The position numbers and the translations under genes were made by a program. From NCBI GenBank assembly GCA_026967815.1, contig JAPUUO010000006.1, positions 1 to 29,674 of the forward strand: a DNA stretch of 29,674 bases, read 5' to 3'. Origin of the DNA: Candidatus Bathyarchaeota archaeon (GTDB lineage: Archaea > Thermoproteota > Bathyarchaeia > Bathyarchaeales > Bathyarchaeaceae). Shown one piece after another: positions 27,564-29,674 of the stretch. Under the pieces are notes generated by a model. The model made no database searches, was not told where the DNA came from, and saw only the letters and a program-made list of their open reading frames with translations. Each line of letters starts with the position of its first letter. Position 1 is the stretch's first letter.

Positions 27564-29674
27564 TTATTCACCTCTCTTTCTAATGAGTCTGGGCAAGAGC
27601 GTTGGGTCAGGGATTCTCTTCTCTTTCCACCCCTTCTCCGCTAGAATCTTGAGAATCTCATCCTTCATCGTGATCGGGATGTCCATTTTGTTTCGGACGA
27701 ATAGATGTATGTCATTGGGCATGATGCCGTAGAGGCGCTTGTGCAAGTCAATATAGTGAGTTAGCTTTATGGCGCGACCCTTAGTTGTGTCATTAGGTCT
27801 CATACAGAGCTTTGCTATCAACACCATGGCTTCTTCTTTGGTCTCAGCTGCGGTGAAGAGATGTTCAGGAGCTGGACCTCCATAAACCTTGTCGCCCATT
27901 CTGGCGTCATATACATACCAATCTTCATCTTTATCTTTTCTTCCTAGGAGCATGCGCCGATATTTAGATCCGTGGGGTCCAACTACTACGGGTATCCCGA
28001 GCCTCCAGACGCCTGAGGCTATTGAGGCAGCCTTCTGAGAGTAAGCTCCCCAAGCAACGCCTACTGCTCCCACCCGGTTAGAAATGTAGTCAGCAATTTC
28101 CTCGTAGTTAGCTCGCAGTTTTCTTTTAGCGAAAATGCTTGCAATCTTGATGGCTGCTCCAGCTATGTGGGAGTTGGAGACGCATGAACCAACATTAACG
28201 ATGCCACCCGCATCAAAGGAACCCGGATATTTCTCGTAGAGGGTCTTCCCCTCCTCGTCCTTAACCATGGCAATGGACATAGCTGCGCATCCTGAGGTGA
28301 CAACGATAAACCTCCGCTTCGCAAACTCTTCAGCGATCTCTGCAACCTCCTTTCCGCTGTGAGGGTAATTGGAGCATCCTACTAGGGCTACTACTCCTGG
28401 AATTTCACCGAGGACAATGGGTCCGCCGACTTCCCTTATTTCCACATCTTGGATTGCCCCCCGTCCGACGCGCATCTTGAACTTCTCCTCCCACAGCTGC
28501 TTTTCTCCAGCTTTCACCATGAAGCTGTGTAGAGGGAAATCGTTGGGACAAGCGCTATCGCAACGGGCGCAACCTATACAATCTTCGAGGATTTCAGCCA
28601 GTGGATTAAGATCCCCCTTTGCCGCCGCTTTGACAGCTTCAGAGATGGGTTGATTGTTTGGGCAGGCCCGCATACACTCGTTGCATTCTGTGCATTCCTG
28701 GGCAGCTTCAATGATCTCTTCTACTTTTGGGATAATCTTCAGTTTCTTTCGTTCTGGAGCAACGGCCATCACGGTTTCAACGGCAACTTCTCCAACCTTG
28801 TCGGAATCTAGAATGAGTACTCCAGGGACCCTTTTTTCCAGCAGATCGGATATTATCTCTTTCGCTGGGCTTTTGGTTCTATTTATGAGCCCTAGACAGT
28901 TTTGCGGACTCGAAGCGATTACTGGAACCTTGACTTTTTGGGCTTCAACCAACGTGTCTGCTCTGATGCACTGTTCGTCTACGACTATAAGATCGGCTAG
29001 CCCGCTTCTGATGTAGCGTAATTGCCAAGATATGGGCCCAATTACCTTAGCCGCGGAACTATACCGAGTGATGTCGTGGGCGGTGCAACATATGCCTACA
29101 ACCTCGACTTTGCCCAGCAATCCTTTGTCAGTTAGGTAATCGATTATCCCAATAGAAGAGGGCACATTGTGACCAATGACCAAAATCGTAGGTTTGGAGA
29201 TGTCTGCTACGCCGAAGCCTAAATCAGTTAGAGGAGCTTCAGGATCAGCCTTTGGAAAGCCATAGACTGAAACCTGCGCGATATCCGCGACTTCCATGCC
29301 AACCTGATCCACCATGCCCGCATGAAGAACCTTGGATTCAAAGTCTAGGTTGCTTCCCTCCTGCCCGGTGTGAGTGGCGGCCAGAAGAGTTGTGACCTGT
29401 TCTTCGCAGTAGTCGAGAACATCTTCTAGATCTTTGAGCGCTTTGGGTCTGATGCCACAAACCAAGCGGGTCACTGGAGCCTCTGCTTCGATGTTCAGGC
29501 CTCCTACGTCAATGGGGCTATTGCTACCGTATTTCTCTATTAAGTGCTCAACCAGATGTCGGGCATGCGAAATATGGGTGGCAGCTCCTATGCAGCAAGC
29601 AAGGAGAACTATACGCGATTGCTGGGCTGCCATATTCAGTCCACAGGCTCCTCGTTTGTCTCCGGTTAGGTCAC
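27564..29674 (-). CDS. cdhA: CODH/ACS alpha subunit, Ni-Fe carbon monoxide dehydrogenase (5' end off window)
   Basis: The frame runs to the right edge. Upstream of the Met at 29633 it continues in frame with D-L-T-G-D-K-R-G-A-C-G-L-N, a standard internal CdhA segment, so that Met is not the start. About 703 of roughly 780-800 residues are present. Two ferredoxin motifs unique to archaeal alpha subunits are visible: C-T-E-C-N-E-C-M-R-A-C-P and C-I-G-C-A-R-C-D-S-A-C-P (Cys 314-324 and 352-362 counted from 29633). The C-cluster region G-H-N-V-P-S is also visible. It reversibly oxidises CO and couples to ferredoxin. First gene of the visible operon; its promoter is outside. Confidence 0.97.
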   Translation of the reverse strand, partial: DLTGDKRGACGLNMAAQQSRIVLLACCIGAATHISHARHLVEHLIEKYGSNSPIDVGGLNIEAEAPVTRLVCGIRPKALKDLEDVLDYCEEQVTTLLAATHTGQEGSNLDFESKVLHAGMVDQVGMEVADIAQVSVYGFPKADPEAPLTDLGFGVADISKPTILVIGHNVPSSIGIIDYLTDKGLLGKVEVVGICCTAHDITRYSSAAKVIGPISWQLRYIRSGLADLIVVDEQCIRADTLVEAQKVKVPVIASSPQNCLGLINRTKSPAKEIISDLLEKRVPGVLILDSDKVGEVAVETVMAVAPERKKLKIIPKVEEIIEAAQECTECNECMRACPNNQPISEAVKAAAKGDLNPLAEILEDCIGCARCDSACPNDFPLHSFMVKAGEKQLWEEKFKMRVGRGAIQDVEIREVGGPIVLGEIPGVVALVGCSNYPHSGKEVAEIAEEFAKRRFIVVTSGCAAMSIAMVKDEEGKTLYEKYPGSFDAGGIVNVGSCVSNSHIAGAAIKIASIFAKRKLRANYEEIADYISNRVGAVGVAWGAYSQKAASIASGVWRLGIPVVVGPHGSKYRRMLLGRKDKDEDWYVYDARMGDKVYGGPAPEHLFTAAETKEEAMVLIAKLCMRPNDTTKGRAIKLTHYIDLHKRLYGIMPNDIHLFVRNKMDIPITMKDEILKILAEKGWKEKRIPDPTLLPRLIRKRGE

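Noticed and set aside
1..29674. CRISPR array
   Set aside because: No regularly spaced 25-37 base direct repeats and no cas genes were seen; the only long repeat is the two-copy 58-bp element.
1..29674. Complete insertion sequence or rRNA gene
   Set aside because: No transposase frame with terminal inverted repeats and no rRNA-like conserved stretches were seen.

Overview
This 29.7 kb window is archaeal and most resembles the Bathyarchaeia (formerly Bathyarchaeota). That placement is inferred from gene content, not from a marker tree. It combines an archaeal-type CO dehydrogenase/acetyl-CoA synthase operon (cdhABCDE), a eukaryote-like DNA topoisomerase IB, a group II chaperonin (thermosome), an ADP-forming acyl-CoA synthetase, KaiC-like ATPases and PKD-domain surface proteins. 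TATA boxes, GGTGAT/GAGGTGA ribosome binding sites and frequent TTG/GTG starts also fit an archaeon. Apart from runs of alternating CG, base composition is moderate. No methyl-coenzyme M reductase gene is present in the window.

Left part (1-4000): the 3' end of an aldehyde:ferredoxin oxidoreductase, a tRNA-like 3' fragment, a GNAT acetyltransferase, a poorly coding stretch with ATGC and CG repeats, an Lrp/AsnC-type regulator, a HAD hydrolase and a cysteine-rich DUF3795 protein. Next (4000-7850) come two KaiC/RecA-like genes in tandem. One is a soluble single-domain KaiC-like ATPase. The other is a 918-residue membrane protein with two PKD domains, a CARDB-like domain, a transmembrane helix and a cytoplasmic KaiC-like domain. 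This receptor-like architecture is the most interesting protein in the window. A convergent bacterial-type Lon-related protease and a thermosome gene follow (8091-12441).

Middle part (12600-18700): two small uncharacterised genes and the alpha subunit of an ADP-forming acyl-CoA synthetase. Then comes a divergent pair: a 47-residue desulforedoxin-like protein (15288-15431, minus) and a tandem double-ferritin protein (15568-16551, plus). They share a triple-half-site operator lying exactly between their two TATA boxes. A hotdog thioesterase, a monooxygenase-like small protein, a rhodanese gene interrupted by an in-frame stop and an SDR oxidoreductase follow. Two copies of a 58-bp imperfect direct repeat, exactly 3836 bp apart, bracket this island. 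An integrase C-terminal remnant abuts the left copy.

Right part (18900-29674): topoisomerase IB, a CofE-like (F420-0:glutamate ligase family) protein, a 2[4Fe-4S] protein, a second GNAT protein, and the tightly packed cdhA-B-C-D-E operon on the minus strand, with cdhA running off the window edge. Together, the CODH/ACS complex, the ADP-forming acyl-CoA synthetase and the aldehyde:ferredoxin oxidoreductase suggest an anaerobe that uses the archaeal Wood-Ljungdahl pathway. It could conserve energy by converting acetyl-CoA to acetate. The ferritin/desulforedoxin pair and the many Fe-S proteins are consistent with an oxygen-sensitive, iron-rich physiology.
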